Assembly (NCBI GenBank): GCA_943788055.1
Contig: CALSOU010000009.1
Location: 108,501-172,500, forward strand
Reading direction: 5' to 3'
Source: an uncultured Saprospiraceae bacterium
Lineage (GTDB): Bacteria; Bacteroidota; Bacteroidia; Chitinophagales; Saprospiraceae
DNA: 64,000 nucleotides
The notes below the pieces were generated by a model, which saw only the letters and a program-made list of their open reading frames with translations, had not been told where the DNA came from and made no database searches. Shown here piece after piece: positions 46,200-55,629 of the stretch. Both the position numbers and the translations under genes were made by a program. Position 1 is the stretch's first letter, and each line of letters starts with the position of its first letter.

Positions 46200-46760
46200 T
46201 TGAAAAAAGAAAGTCCTGATGTTAACTATGATTACAATCGATTCAACACAAAAGACGAACGAACGACTAATATCAAAATCTCAAATGATCAGTTCATTAT
46301 CGAAACTGACATGCACCATGTACAGATAGCCGATGAGATGTTGTTTCTTCGAAATTCGTCAGAAATTGAAAATCTTGGTAAGATACGGTTCGACCTCATC
46401 GTTACGCCCTTTATTGAGGAATTGATATCCGCAGATGTATATACCCTGAGCGATATTTCAGGAATGATCATTTTCTTTGCTCATGAACCATACACTAGTC
46501 CCCTACTGGAATATCTCAAAAATGTACACAAAATCAGTTTGAGCTTACCTGAGGATTTCAAGAACACTTATCTGCAATTTAATGCCGTTATTACCGATCC
46601 TGCAGATGACATCGTGCAGATAAAGGGCCTTTTCCTTGATGGCCATAGATGGGAAGTCAACTTAAACATTAAATCCTATCGCATTCGCTTACAAGCACCG
46701 ATTTCCTCACTTTCTAATACTTCTAATTTCCAAGAAGCAGAATGGGAAGTGGAGGAATAA
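46200..46760 (+). CDS. Hypothetical protein, TTG start
   Basis: A 186-residue cytoplasmic-looking protein that I do not recognise. It is acidic, with no signal peptide or membrane helix, and its end is EEAEWEVEE-like. The only plausible start is TTG at 46200, as the next in-frame Met lies 37 residues in and stops close the frame upstream. Codon use and composition resemble real genes nearby. It converges with the PolX-like gene, 8 bases away. Confidence 0.55.
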   Translation: MKKESPDVNYDYNRFNTKDERTTNIKISNDQFIIETDMHHVQIADEMLFLRNSSEIENLGKIRFDLIVTPFIEELISADVYTLSDISGMIIFFAHEPYTSPLLEYLKNVHKISLSLPEDFKNTYLQFNAVITDPADDIVQIKGLFLDGHRWEVNLNIKSYRIRLQAPISSLSNTSNFQEAEWEVEE

Positions 46761-46768
46761 GCAAAACA

Positions 46769-48412
46769 CTACTTCTTCTTTGCTATCCACTGCTTAAACT
46801 CTTCCAATGTACACGAACTCAGATTATCTTCCGCTCGCACCCATGCTTTTCTTGCAACGCGAACACCATGTTTCACGAGATGAAGCGCTTCTTTGGAATG
46901 CGCATCTGGATTAATACTAATCTTGATGCCTTTCTCTAGTGCGTAGCATATCCAGTGATAGTCTAAATCTAATCTACTGGGATGCGCGTTCAATTCGATA
47001 ACAACATTGTGCTCAGCACAAGCGTCAATAACACTGCCGTGATCGATAGGGTAGCCAGCTCTTGAAAGAAGTAGCCTACCTGTTGGGTGGCCCAAAATAC
47101 GGGTTGATGGATGTTCGATCGCCGCAATTAACCGTTTCGTTGCTTTCTCCTCATCCATATTTAGATTACTGTGAATAGATGCAATAATTACATCAAACCC
47201 ATCAAGCATCTCTTGTTCATAATCCAATGAACCATCACTCAGTATATCACTTTCGATACCTTTGAAAATATGAAAATCGTACATTTTTGCATTTAATTCA
47301 TCGATTTCCTTCCATTGCTCGAGTACGCGATCTGGTTTTAAACCATCTGCGTAAAAAGCTGATTGAGAGTGATCAGTTATCAACATATAGTCCATTCCTT
47401 GAGACTTAGCATACTTTGCCATATCAGCTAGACTATGTAATCCATCGCTATAAGTAGAGTGGCAATGTACTAAGCCTTTGATGTCAGATACTTGAATCAA
47501 CTCATTCTCAGATAAATTCTGTTTATTTTCATTCCAAAGCTCACGCTGCGGGGGCGAAAGATATGGAATATCCAGTGCTTCAAAAATCGCTTCTTCATTC
47601 AACTCATCAGGAAACTCCTCGAGTGCCAAATCAAACTCCTCTTCAAGATAAGCAACATAATCCTCGTCACTATTGAGACTAAGCTGCTCCGCGGCAAAAT
47701 CAGATGCTGCACAATCGATCAAATGCACAGGAATAGTTTTATAGTTTAGTCCAGAAACTGTACTGTCCGAGTTATCTAGTATGAACTTCTCTAATTCTTC
47801 TAGTCGGTCTTCCGTCACCAAGATTTGTATACCCTCAATTATCTGATTTTGTTTGGCTGCATCGCCAACAATAGCAGCATCCTGGCTAAAGTTTTCATCT
47901 ATCTCACTTTGAATTTCTTCGATCTCGTTCTCAGCCGTAGCGAAATGTACAAAACCTTTTGAAGATTGATAATACTGAAGTTTCTTCTTTAGATCATCTT
48001 GCGTTTTCAGTCCAAAACCTTTTAACGCAACTAACCTATTTTCTTCACACGCTTGTAAAAGTTCTCCAATCGTATCAATCTCAAGTTGATTCCAAATTGC
48101 AGAAACTTTTTTGGGCCCAAAGCCCCTTACCTGAATCATATCAATAACACCTGGAGGAGTCATCGACTTATAACGCTCTAGTGTATCCATCTCTCCTTTA
48201 GAGTTCAACTCTCCAATCTTACCAACTATAGCTGTACCTAAACCAGGAATTGCTCCGATTTCATCTTCACTCATGTCTGTTAGCGGCCGCTCTTGCTTTC
48301 GCAAAACATTGTAGGCATTATAATACGAGCGAACTTTGAACGGATTCTCTCCATGCAGTTCCATCAATTTTCCTAGTAGGTTGAATGATTTCGCAATGTC
48401 AATATTTTCCAT
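46769..48412 (-). CDS. PolX-family protein with degenerate polymerase site and intact PHP domain
   Basis: A 547-residue protein with an N-terminal helix-hairpin-helix region (about 1-150: IPGLGTAIVGKIGEL and VRGFGPKKVSAIW), a nucleotidyltransferase-like palm (about 155-305) and a C-terminal PHP phosphoesterase domain (about 310-540: LVHCHSTYSDG, ITDHSQSAFY, and a late HPTGRLL and NPDAHSKE). In active family X polymerases the palm carries GS-x-RR and a G-D-I-D aspartate pair; here residues 191-199 read IIEGIQILV and the GS position reads VGDAAKQ, so both aspartates are gone. The PHP metal residues His316, His318 and Asp323 are present. It is therefore probably a nuclease or phosphatase rather than a polymerase. 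Confidence 0.85.
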   Translation of the reverse strand: MENIDIAKSFNLLGKLMELHGENPFKVRSYYNAYNVLRKQERPLTDMSEDEIGAIPGLGTAIVGKIGELNSKGEMDTLERYKSMTPPGVIDMIQVRGFGPKKVSAIWNQLEIDTIGELLQACEENRLVALKGFGLKTQDDLKKKLQYYQSSKGFVHFATAENEIEEIQSEIDENFSQDAAIVGDAAKQNQIIEGIQILVTEDRLEELEKFILDNSDSTVSGLNYKTIPVHLIDCAASDFAAEQLSLNSDEDYVAYLEEEFDLALEEFPDELNEEAIFEALDIPYLSPPQRELWNENKQNLSENELIQVSDIKGLVHCHSTYSDGLHSLADMAKYAKSQGMDYMLITDHSQSAFYADGLKPDRVLEQWKEIDELNAKMYDFHIFKGIESDILSDGSLDYEQEMLDGFDVIIASIHSNLNMDEEKATKRLIAAIEHPSTRILGHPTGRLLLSRAGYPIDHGSVIDACAEHNVVIELNAHPSRLDLDYHWICYALEKGIKISINPDAHSKEALHLVKHGVRVARKAWVRAEDNLSSCTLEEFKQWIAKKK

Positions 48413-48438
48413 ACTGTGGTTTACTTTATTTGTTTAGA

Positions 48439-49374
48439 TCAACTATGTGATTTAATAAACTTTACATTTCGCTTTATACCCTCATACTGAGCACGTTTCA
48501 ATGGTGACCCAGCAAATACATGATTAAATGTTATTTCTGTCATCTCTTCCCAGTCCCTCTTTTTCAAGTACTTTAATTCCTCTTTGGGCGTAAGTCTATG
48601 CTCCTTATTGGGCTCGGCAAATCGATTCCATGGACATACGTCTTGGCAGATGTCGCATCCAAAAATCCAATCCTCCATCTGACTTCCAAATTCTTCAGGT
48701 ATACCTTCTTTTAGTTCTATTGTCAAGTAAGAAATGCATCGACTAGAATCTAAAACATATCCACTCTCAGAAATTGCATCCGTAGGACAAGCATCGATAC
48801 ATTTGGTACAACTACCGCAATAATCCTTAATCGGATGATTGTAATCGAACTCAAGATCTGTAACCATTTCAGCAAGAAAAAAGTTGGATCCTTTTTGCTT
48901 ATTGATCAGTAGCGTATTCTTCCCTATCCATCCCAAACCTGATCTTTTGGCCCAATCTCGCTCAAGTATAGGCGCAGAATCAACAAACAGTCTTGCCAAT
49001 ATCGAAGTACCCAGTAGCTCCTCAATTTGATTCTTAAAGCGAATCAGTTTCTTCTTAATAAACCTGTGGTAATCTTTTCCATACGCGTAGCTTGCGATTT
49101 TGTATCGATCATCCGTTGGCAAAACCTCTTCTGGAGCGTAATTAAAAAGTAATGAAATAACAGATTTTGCACCTGGAACTAATTTGGTAGGATCTACCCT
49201 TTTATCAAAGACATCCTCTAGATAATCCATCGTTCCATGATTACCGTTAGAAAGCCAAGATTCAAGTTTTCGCGCTTCGTCATCCATATGTTCAGCTCGG
49301 GCAAAACCAACTTGAGCAAACCCCTGATCAAGAGCTAGCTTTTCAACTTGACGTTGCAGTAGTTGCTTGTTCAT
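48439..49374 (-). CDS. queG: Epoxyqueuosine reductase QueG
   Basis: An enzyme that uses cobalamin and two [4Fe-4S] clusters to reduce epoxyqueuosine to queuosine in tRNA. The 311-residue protein shows the N-terminal QueG region (FAQVGFARAE, GHGTMDYLED-like NHGTMDYLED), VDSAPILERDWAKRSGLGWIGKN (cofactor binding) and two ferredoxin clusters, CGSCTKCIDACPTDAI and CDICQDVCPWNRFA. It is 12 bases downstream of the PcrA-like helicase gene and 26 bases upstream of the PolX-like gene, so the three are probably one transcript. Confidence 0.95.
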   Translation of the reverse strand: MNKQLLQRQVEKLALDQGFAQVGFARAEHMDDEARKLESWLSNGNHGTMDYLEDVFDKRVDPTKLVPGAKSVISLLFNYAPEEVLPTDDRYKIASYAYGKDYHRFIKKKLIRFKNQIEELLGTSILARLFVDSAPILERDWAKRSGLGWIGKNTLLINKQKGSNFFLAEMVTDLEFDYNHPIKDYCGSCTKCIDACPTDAISESGYVLDSSRCISYLTIELKEGIPEEFGSQMEDWIFGCDICQDVCPWNRFAEPNKEHRLTPKEELKYLKKRDWEEMTEITFNHVFAGSPLKRAQYEGIKRNVKFIKSHS

Positions 49375-49386
49375 GGGTATCTGTTA

Positions 49387-51690
49387 CTAGCTATCAAGAA
49401 TTTGAAGCTTTGCAAATCTTAACATGATTCTTCGTTCCGAATTGTCCATCTGATCAAAACGAATGGATGCCACTCGATTATCTCTTGCCCCATCGATTGA
49501 GATGACTTCTCCTTCTCCAAACTTCAAATGCAATACTTTCATTCCTTCTTCTATAGCTGACGAAGGACTAGCTTTGAAGTCAGAGGGATCAATCCCAATA
49601 TCTACCTTCTTGATAGGAGCTAGTTTTTTGAAATTTCCAGAAATACTAGCTCTAGTAGCTCTTGCAGACCCGAAAGAAGCAGTCGTATTTCCTACACTGA
49701 TAACGGAATCAACATTGTCTCCTCCGATTTCCTCCATAAATCTACTCATGTCATTATTGCGAACCTGTCCATAATGATATCTAGAGCCCGCACATGTCAA
49801 AGTCAGGTACTTTTCGGCACGCGTTATTGCTACGTAGAACAGCCGACGTTCTTCATCCAACTGTGCTGGATCACCTTGCGATAAGTAACTAGGAAATAGA
49901 TTCTCTTCAAGCCCAACAACAAAAACGGATGGAAATTCAAGTCCTTTGGCAGCATGAACAGACATTAAAGTCACGTGCTCCAATGAAGGATCAGTTTCAT
50001 CTTGATCGGTAATCAAGGCAATATTCTGGAGATATGTCGCAAGAGACTTATTATCTACCATCTCTAAAGTCTGACCTTCTTGAATTTCATCAGTATCTAT
50101 AAACTCTTTGATACCATCTAGTAATGAACTCACATTCTCTACCCGACTTATACCTTCAGGTGTATTATCGACTTTTAACAAATCAAGTATACCACTCTTT
50201 TTTACAATATACGAAGCAATTGTATATGCATCTTGAGTTTTTGCTCGCTCTTGAAAATCCTTGATCATCATACCAAAGTTCAACAAGGTATTCTTCGCTC
50301 TACCACTCAATGGCACCATTCCTATTGCCTCCCACATACTGATTTGGTTATCGTCAGCATACTTTGTGATCTTCCCAATCGTCGTATTTCCTAGTCCACG
50401 TTTCGGGTAATTTATTATTCTTTTGAATGCTTCGTTATCGCGATAGTTTACTGTCAGGCGCAGATATGCAACAACGTCTTTGATTTCTTTCCTGGAATAG
50501 AAACTCAAGCCTCCATAAATTCTATAAGGTATATTGTGCCGTCGCAGATGCTCTTCAAATACCCTTGATTGCGCATTAGTTCTGTAGAGAATAGCAATGT
50601 CATTGTACTTAAGATGATAGCGATTTCGTTGTTCCGTAATCAACGAAGCAACTTTTCTACCTTCTTCCGTATCTGTCAGACATCGTTCAACTTTTATCTT
50701 TTCGCCTTCATCTATGTCCGTCCAAATCTTCTTCTGAATTTGCTTCTTGTTGAAAGAAATAACATCATTCGCAGCATTCACAATATAACTCGTTGAACGA
50801 TAATTCTGCTCAAGTTTAAAAGTCTGCACTTTTGGAAAATCAGCTTCAAACTTCAATATGTTCTCAATCGTCGCACCACGAAAAGAATATATACTCTGTG
50901 CATCATCTCCTACAATATTTACATTATTTGGAGACCCATCATATACCACCAATTGTCTAATAATTTGGTATTGAAGGAAGTTTGTATCCTGAAACTCATC
51001 AACAAGTACATATTCAAATTTATTCTGGTACTTCTCTTTTACGTTGTCGTGATTTTCGTACAATAAACGAAACATCTGTAATAGTAAGTCATCAAAGTCC
51101 ATGGCTCCAGAACGCATCAATTGCTCCATATACTTGCCATAAATCATCTGCGTCATCGGCCTGCGATTGATCCGATCTTGACTTAATAAGTCTTCATTTG
51201 AACCATACAGCTTAGGAGTTATAAGGTTACTCTTAGCCATCGAGATTCGTGACCTGATGATGTTGGGTTGATATACCTTTGGATCAAGAGACATTTTTTT
51301 TATGATCTCCTTGACCACGCTTTTGGTATCATCGGTATCGTAAATTGTGAAGTCATTTGGATAGCCAATCAGATGTGCGTCATATCTTAAAAATCTTGCA
51401 AAAATTGAGTGAAATGTACCAGCGAGCACTCTATTTGCCACAGGTCCAATCACTTTTTCAATTCGGGCCTTCATCTCCTTCGCAGCCTTATTTGTAAAAG
51501 TTAAGGCAAGAATTTTATGCGGTGGTACACCTTGTTGAATCAAGTGAGCTATTCGATAAGTTAGTACTCGGGTCTTTCCAGAACCAGGACCTGCTATAAC
51601 CATCACAGGTCCGCTACCAGCTGTAACTGCCTGTCGTTGAATTTCATTTAACTCATCGAGATATTTGCTTTTCGCTACTTTTCCGTCCAT
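49387..51690 (-). CDS. ATP-dependent DNA helicase of the UvrD/PcrA type
   Basis: A superfamily 1A helicase of about 767 residues. Visible motifs are Q-motif LNEIQRQAVTAG, Walker A IAGPGSGKTR, Ia LTFTNKAAKEM, Walker B VDEFQDTN, motif III GDDAQSIYSFRGA, motif IV region EQNYRS, and motif V/VI VHAAKGLEFPSV and ITRAEKYL. It unwinds DNA in repair and replication. I take ATG 51690 (MDGKVAK); the frame continues 14 codons upstream but overlaps the preceding gene's end more deeply. It starts 16 bases inside the end of the broken DUF6311-like gene. Confidence 0.94.
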   Translation of the reverse strand: MDGKVAKSKYLDELNEIQRQAVTAGSGPVMVIAGPGSGKTRVLTYRIAHLIQQGVPPHKILALTFTNKAAKEMKARIEKVIGPVANRVLAGTFHSIFARFLRYDAHLIGYPNDFTIYDTDDTKSVVKEIIKKMSLDPKVYQPNIIRSRISMAKSNLITPKLYGSNEDLLSQDRINRRPMTQMIYGKYMEQLMRSGAMDFDDLLLQMFRLLYENHDNVKEKYQNKFEYVLVDEFQDTNFLQYQIIRQLVVYDGSPNNVNIVGDDAQSIYSFRGATIENILKFEADFPKVQTFKLEQNYRSTSYIVNAANDVISFNKKQIQKKIWTDIDEGEKIKVERCLTDTEEGRKVASLITEQRNRYHLKYNDIAILYRTNAQSRVFEEHLRRHNIPYRIYGGLSFYSRKEIKDVVAYLRLTVNYRDNEAFKRIINYPKRGLGNTTIGKITKYADDNQISMWEAIGMVPLSGRAKNTLLNFGMMIKDFQERAKTQDAYTIASYIVKKSGILDLLKVDNTPEGISRVENVSSLLDGIKEFIDTDEIQEGQTLEMVDNKSLATYLQNIALITDQDETDPSLEHVTLMSVHAAKGLEFPSVFVVGLEENLFPSYLSQGDPAQLDEERRLFYVAITRAEKYLTLTCAGSRYHYGQVRNNDMSRFMEEIGGDNVDSVISVGNTTASFGSARATRASISGNFKKLAPIKKVDIGIDPSDFKASPSSAIEEGMKVLHLKFGEGEVISIDGARDNRVASIRFDQMDNSERRIMLRFAKLQILDS

Positions 51691-53883
51691 ATATCGTAAA
51701 ATAACTCTGAGTTTTCTGTAAGATGTTGACACGATAGAAAGGTGTCAAATAAGGTGCGTTCTACCACCTGACCATTCCGGTCGAGGACTACTACATTGAG
51801 ACCGCGTTCATTCAGAGACTGATCACGACCCTCTACAAAGATACGAGCCATATTACCATTATCCATACCAGCAGAAGATAATTCAATATTTTTTTCAATA
51901 CCGTCAGCAAATTTCAAGGTAGTCACTAAGTTTGCAATTCCATCCTCATTTGCTGTGCTCCCGAATATCTCTTCATAGAGTTGACTTTCGTTAAAAATTC
52001 CAACGTAGGACTCTCTAAATTTTAGATCTCCAATCTTACTTTCTATCGAATCCATTTTACTTAGAAACTCTGTACATGTCTGTAATTTTGCACTACCTTC
52101 ATCCATCACAGCTACAAGAAATGTCCCGCCCTTTTGTCGATCTAACAAACGCATCTAGAGACTCCAAGCGAGGTACAGCTACTTTTGTAATCTGCCGTTT
52201 GCTATTGACCTCATTGAGAAAAGCGTGACTTTTTGGAAGAAAGATGTAATAGCCGTCTTGCTCGATCAAACTATGATTATCAGCTTCGACCAAGTGAATG
52301 AAATCTTTTAGATCTTTCTGTCTTGTAATGAAAGTATATTGGGTCAAGCCCAAAGGATGATTGAATATACTATCTTTCAGTGTCTCTCCGTATGTTCGTC
52401 GCTTATCAGCATCAAACCTAGCCAAATGTCCTGTGTTGATTGATAATCCGTACTGGCTAGCTAAATATGAAAACCCCATCTGATCAGACTTATGCTGATA
52501 GGCTGTTAAATGAGAAGGATACATTCGCAGTTGTTCGGAACCCTCAAAAATCTTATCCCACTGACTTTCGTCAAAAGACTTTATTGGTTTGTAGTAGGTC
52601 TTTACGTAATCATTACGTCGGATCAATTCATAAAAATCAACCAAATTGATTACAATAGCAAAAACCACAATCGCATACTTAATCCATTTCTGGACACGTA
52701 GTTTATCAACTAATAATAAATAATATGCAAGAATGAAATAATGTAGAAGCCAAATATATCTTCCAGATGCTCGCAAAATTGCCAGCTTATCAAGTACTCT
52801 TTGTGGAAGAGGCACTTCAAATAGAATATGATGATTAAAGGTGACTATGTGCGTAACTGCAAGAGCTGCCAGACTAAGTGCTAGCAAAAGAAAAACGATG
52901 AATTGTTTTTCCCAAACTGGCTTGAGTTGTTTTCTTAACCAAAAATATGGAAGTACGAGCACGAAACTCAATACTCCAAGTCCCAGATATGCAGCACCCT
53001 CATATTGCTCTCTGAATACCAAATCCATAGGAGAAACCAATGGAGTAGCCGTGTGAGGCGACCAAAAAGTGTTCAAATTACTACTAAATAATCCAAATCC
53101 TTCCGCAACAGCTTTGCTTGATTCTAGCACATGATTACCCAATCCCATCCAAGTAGCCATCAGTACCAACCCAAAAACTACAACCGCTGAAACAAAGCCA
53201 AGTAACTTGATTTGTTTGAGATACAGCATATTCAATGCATTAGCTCCTGCTAGCAGAATAGCAAAAACGATTAAATATGGATGAATAAGTACGCTTGCTA
53301 TAATCGTCAGACTTTGCCCCAAAACCATGCGGTTCCATGATTTCGAACTAAAGTAAATGTACATGCCTGCTAACAGAATCCAGTGTGCGCATAAATTGAT
53401 ATGTCCGATACGGTCCAAGAAAGTATAGCTTAGCACAAACAAACAAGATCCTAGTAGTCTGCAGGTATATATCTTCAACGCCTATAGCTTTTAATAATTT
53501 GAAACTGAAAACAGCTTGCAATACAAAGCAGAGTAGCATCCACCATCCAAAATAGTGAAAGTCATCAGAAAGAAGCGGTGCAATGATTTTGAATGGAATG
53601 GCTAGTAGAGGGAATTCCTCCAGTTAAGCCAATGCTCACTGTTTCAGGAAAACTGTAGCCATCAAATAATCCAATCGGAAAACGTCCAAGGAGACTGCTT
53701 ATAGTACAGCCAAGCTACGTAGTCGGGCGTCCAATCACTATGGCGAGTGAGAAGCCAATGATTATCTCCTGGCAATAAACGCCCAAGACCTAATTTACTA
53801 TGAAATATAAGCACTGAAAAAGTGACTGATATCCAAATAGCAAATCTCTCTATAATGGATTTATTGTTCTTAACTTCCTCCAA
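51675..53883 (-). pseudogene. DUF6311-like membrane protein gene broken by four frameshifts
   Basis: Four frames join into one protein of about 735 residues. Frame A (from TTG 53883) begins EEVKNNKSIIERFAIW. It passes near 53679-53682 into PIGLFDGYSFPETVSIGLTG, near 53610 into LLAIPFKIIAPLLSDDFHY, near 53460 into RLLGSCLFVLSYTFLDRIG, and near 52130 into GGTFLVAVMDEGSAKL, ending at 51675. Each join needs one extra base to be skipped, always the same sign; three of the four sites are in homopolymers (TTTT, CCC, AAAAGGG). The N-terminal half resembles the DUF6311 multi-pass membrane family, probably a glycosyltransferase-like protein, with a soluble C-terminal domain. The 3' end overlaps the helicase start. 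Confidence 0.8.
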
Positions 53884-53884
53884 G

Positions 53885-54227
53885 CTACTGTGCGTTTAGT
53901 TCCTCCCAATATTCAGCAGCTCTTCTTGTATGTGGTATACATATGCTTCCTCCCACTAGATTTGCAATTGCAAATACCTCATAAATCTCTTCTGTTGTTA
54001 CCCCCGACTTCATGTGCTGTACCTAGATGGTACTTTATGCAGTCGTCGCAACGCAAAACCATTGAGGCTACCAATCCCAACAATTCCTTTGTTTTAACGG
54101 AAAGGGCACCTTCTGAATAGGTTTGATGATCAAGTGAGAAAAATCGAGTAAGACTTTTATTCTTCTGAGCAAGAATGACTTCATTCATTCGCTCTCTGTA
54201 CTCATTAAATTCCTTTATCTGGGTCAT
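53885..54227 (-). pseudogene. Carboxymuconolactone decarboxylase-family gene with one frameshift
   Basis: The frame from ATG 54227 reads TQIKEFNEYRERMNEV and the family site MVLRCDDCIKYHLGTAHEVG (CxxC with downstream His), then meets a run of five G (54001-54005 on the plus strand as C). Skipping one base restores VTTEEIYEVFAIANLVGG and the end IPHTRRAAEYWEEL up to TAG at 53885. The intact protein would be about 113 residues, an AhpD-like redox or decarboxylase protein. The broken product of 82 residues keeps the CxxC but loses the C-terminal helix. The gene ends 1 base before the DUF6311-like gene begins. Confidence 0.8.
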
Positions 54228-54294
54228 AGTCTTTTTATGCCTAAAAATAATAATATATATTCATGAGTAAGCATACAATGAATCCTTCTTGGAA

Positions 54295-55096
54295 TTATCT
54301 TAGAATTTCAGTCAACCTCGATTGATATACGGAGAATGTAGGTAGATCTTTATGTCCCCCACCGGGTATTGTCAAGAAACTGTCGTAGTGCTTTAAGTAC
54401 TTTCGAAGTTTTTCTGCAGATTCGTAAGGTACAACTTTGTCCTTTGTTCCATGAAAAATATGAACGGACATATCAAGCGTTGCAAGATACTAGTGATTTG
54501 GTAAATGGAAGCCTAATCTAAAAACCAAAAGGACCAAAGGGTATTTCTCTTTAACAACGTCTGGCAAAGAATAGTAAGGTGTTTCCAAGAGCAATTCTTT
54601 CGCCTCAACTCTTCCTGCAAGTGCCGATGCTACTCCACTTCCAATTGATCTACCATAGATAAACACCTCATCAGTATCGTAGTATTCTAAGGCATGATGA
54701 TACATAGCAAGGGCATCCTCATACATAGTTCTCTTCGGTCGCCTTACCATCAGATTTATCAAATGCTCTGTAGTCTAGCATGATTACGTCGTAGTCACGA
54801 TCCAAAAAATCAGAACTTACTTTTCCCCATCTTTTTACATTGTCAGCATTTCCGTGAGAATATAGTACTGCACCTTTAGATTCATTTTCAGTCTTTGCAT
54901 GGATAGTTTTTACTAGTCCATCCTCAGTTGGAAAATTAATTTCCTTGAATTGAAAATCGAAATCATAAACGTGACTTTTATCAAGTTTCTTAGGATGTAA
55001 TATGAAAGTCCGTTACAACATATATCCTAAACTTAATACAAAAGTGTAAACTAATAAAACTGAACCGAAATAATAACTTCCTTTTCGCAAATGCAT
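54295..55096 (-). pseudogene. Alpha/beta hydrolase gene with two stops and one frameshift
   Basis: From ATG 55096 the frame reads HLRKGSYYFGSVLLVYTFVL (a membrane anchor), then TAA at 55013-55015, then RTFILHPKKL in the same frame. The hydrolase body follows: VLYSHGNADNVKRWG (the oxyanion-loop HGN), DYDVIMLDYRAFDKSDGK. Near 54727 one extra base shifts to MYEDALAMYHHALEYY and the nucleophile elbow IYGRSIGSGVA. TAG at 54490-54492 interrupts again, and the frame continues MSVHIFHGTKDKVVPYES (acid) and GGGHKDLPT (His) to TAA at 54295. All catalytic residues are still present. Family members are membrane-anchored serine hydrolases of unknown substrate. Confidence 0.85.
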
Positions 55097-55119
55097 AGAC
55101 TTGTAGTATAATACTAAAT

Positions 55120-55137
55120 CCAACGACAAATCGTTGG
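55120..55137. repeat. Short perfect inverted repeat
   Basis: CCAACGA, a 4-base loop CAAA and TCGTTGG. It lies between the DUF5606 gene and the hydrolase pseudogene. A T run is missing on both sides, so it is a poor terminator; an operator or weak terminator for the DUF5606 gene are both possible. Confidence 0.5.
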
Positions 55138-55190
55138 GCTTAGTTTGAAATAGCTTCTAAAATTCAATTTATAACTTTTAGAGTTAATCA

Positions 55191-55613
55191 CTATTCTTCT
55201 TCATCTTCGTCGTCATCTCCTGTTATAAAGAAATCACGATCTTTTAGGTAGTTGAACCACTTAATTATCTTTTTGATGTCTCCAATAAATACTTGGTCTT
55301 TATCAAAATTAGGTAGAACATCTTCGAAGTAATCAAACAAGTCACTTGCAGTCGCCTTAATAGAAGGTGGTGGATTATCTTCGTATTGATCCAACATATT
55401 TCTAAATACCTTGCTAAGTTCTTCTGTATCATCATTAGTGTAGATTGAAACAGTTTCCAGCGGTGTAAACTGATGTTTTCTCATTGAGATAAACTTAGTT
55501 TTACCTGTATCCATACTCTTAATCAACAAACCGTTATTTCTAGTTGCTCCGATCTTGTAGATGCCTGGCATACCAGTAACAGCTACGTACTTTTCAAATT
55601 TATTTTCCCACAT
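55191..55613 (-). CDS. DUF5606 family protein
   Basis: A 140-residue cytoplasmic protein whose start (VAVTGMPGIYKIGATRNNGLLIKS) and middle (ISMRKHQFTPLETVSIYT) fit the Bacteroidota-restricted family DUF5606. It ends in an acidic tail of Asp and Glu. No enzymatic residues are recognisable. It follows the E1 dehydrogenase gene by 16 bases in the same direction and is probably on the same transcript. Confidence 0.75.
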   Translation of the reverse strand: MWENKFEKYVAVTGMPGIYKIGATRNNGLLIKSMDTGKTKFISMRKHQFTPLETVSIYTNDDTEELSKVFRNMLDQYEDNPPPSIKATASDLFDYFEDVLPNFDKDQVFIGDIKKIIKWFNYLKDRDFFITGDDDEDEEE

Positions 55614-55629
55614 GTTTGAGAATATTTTT

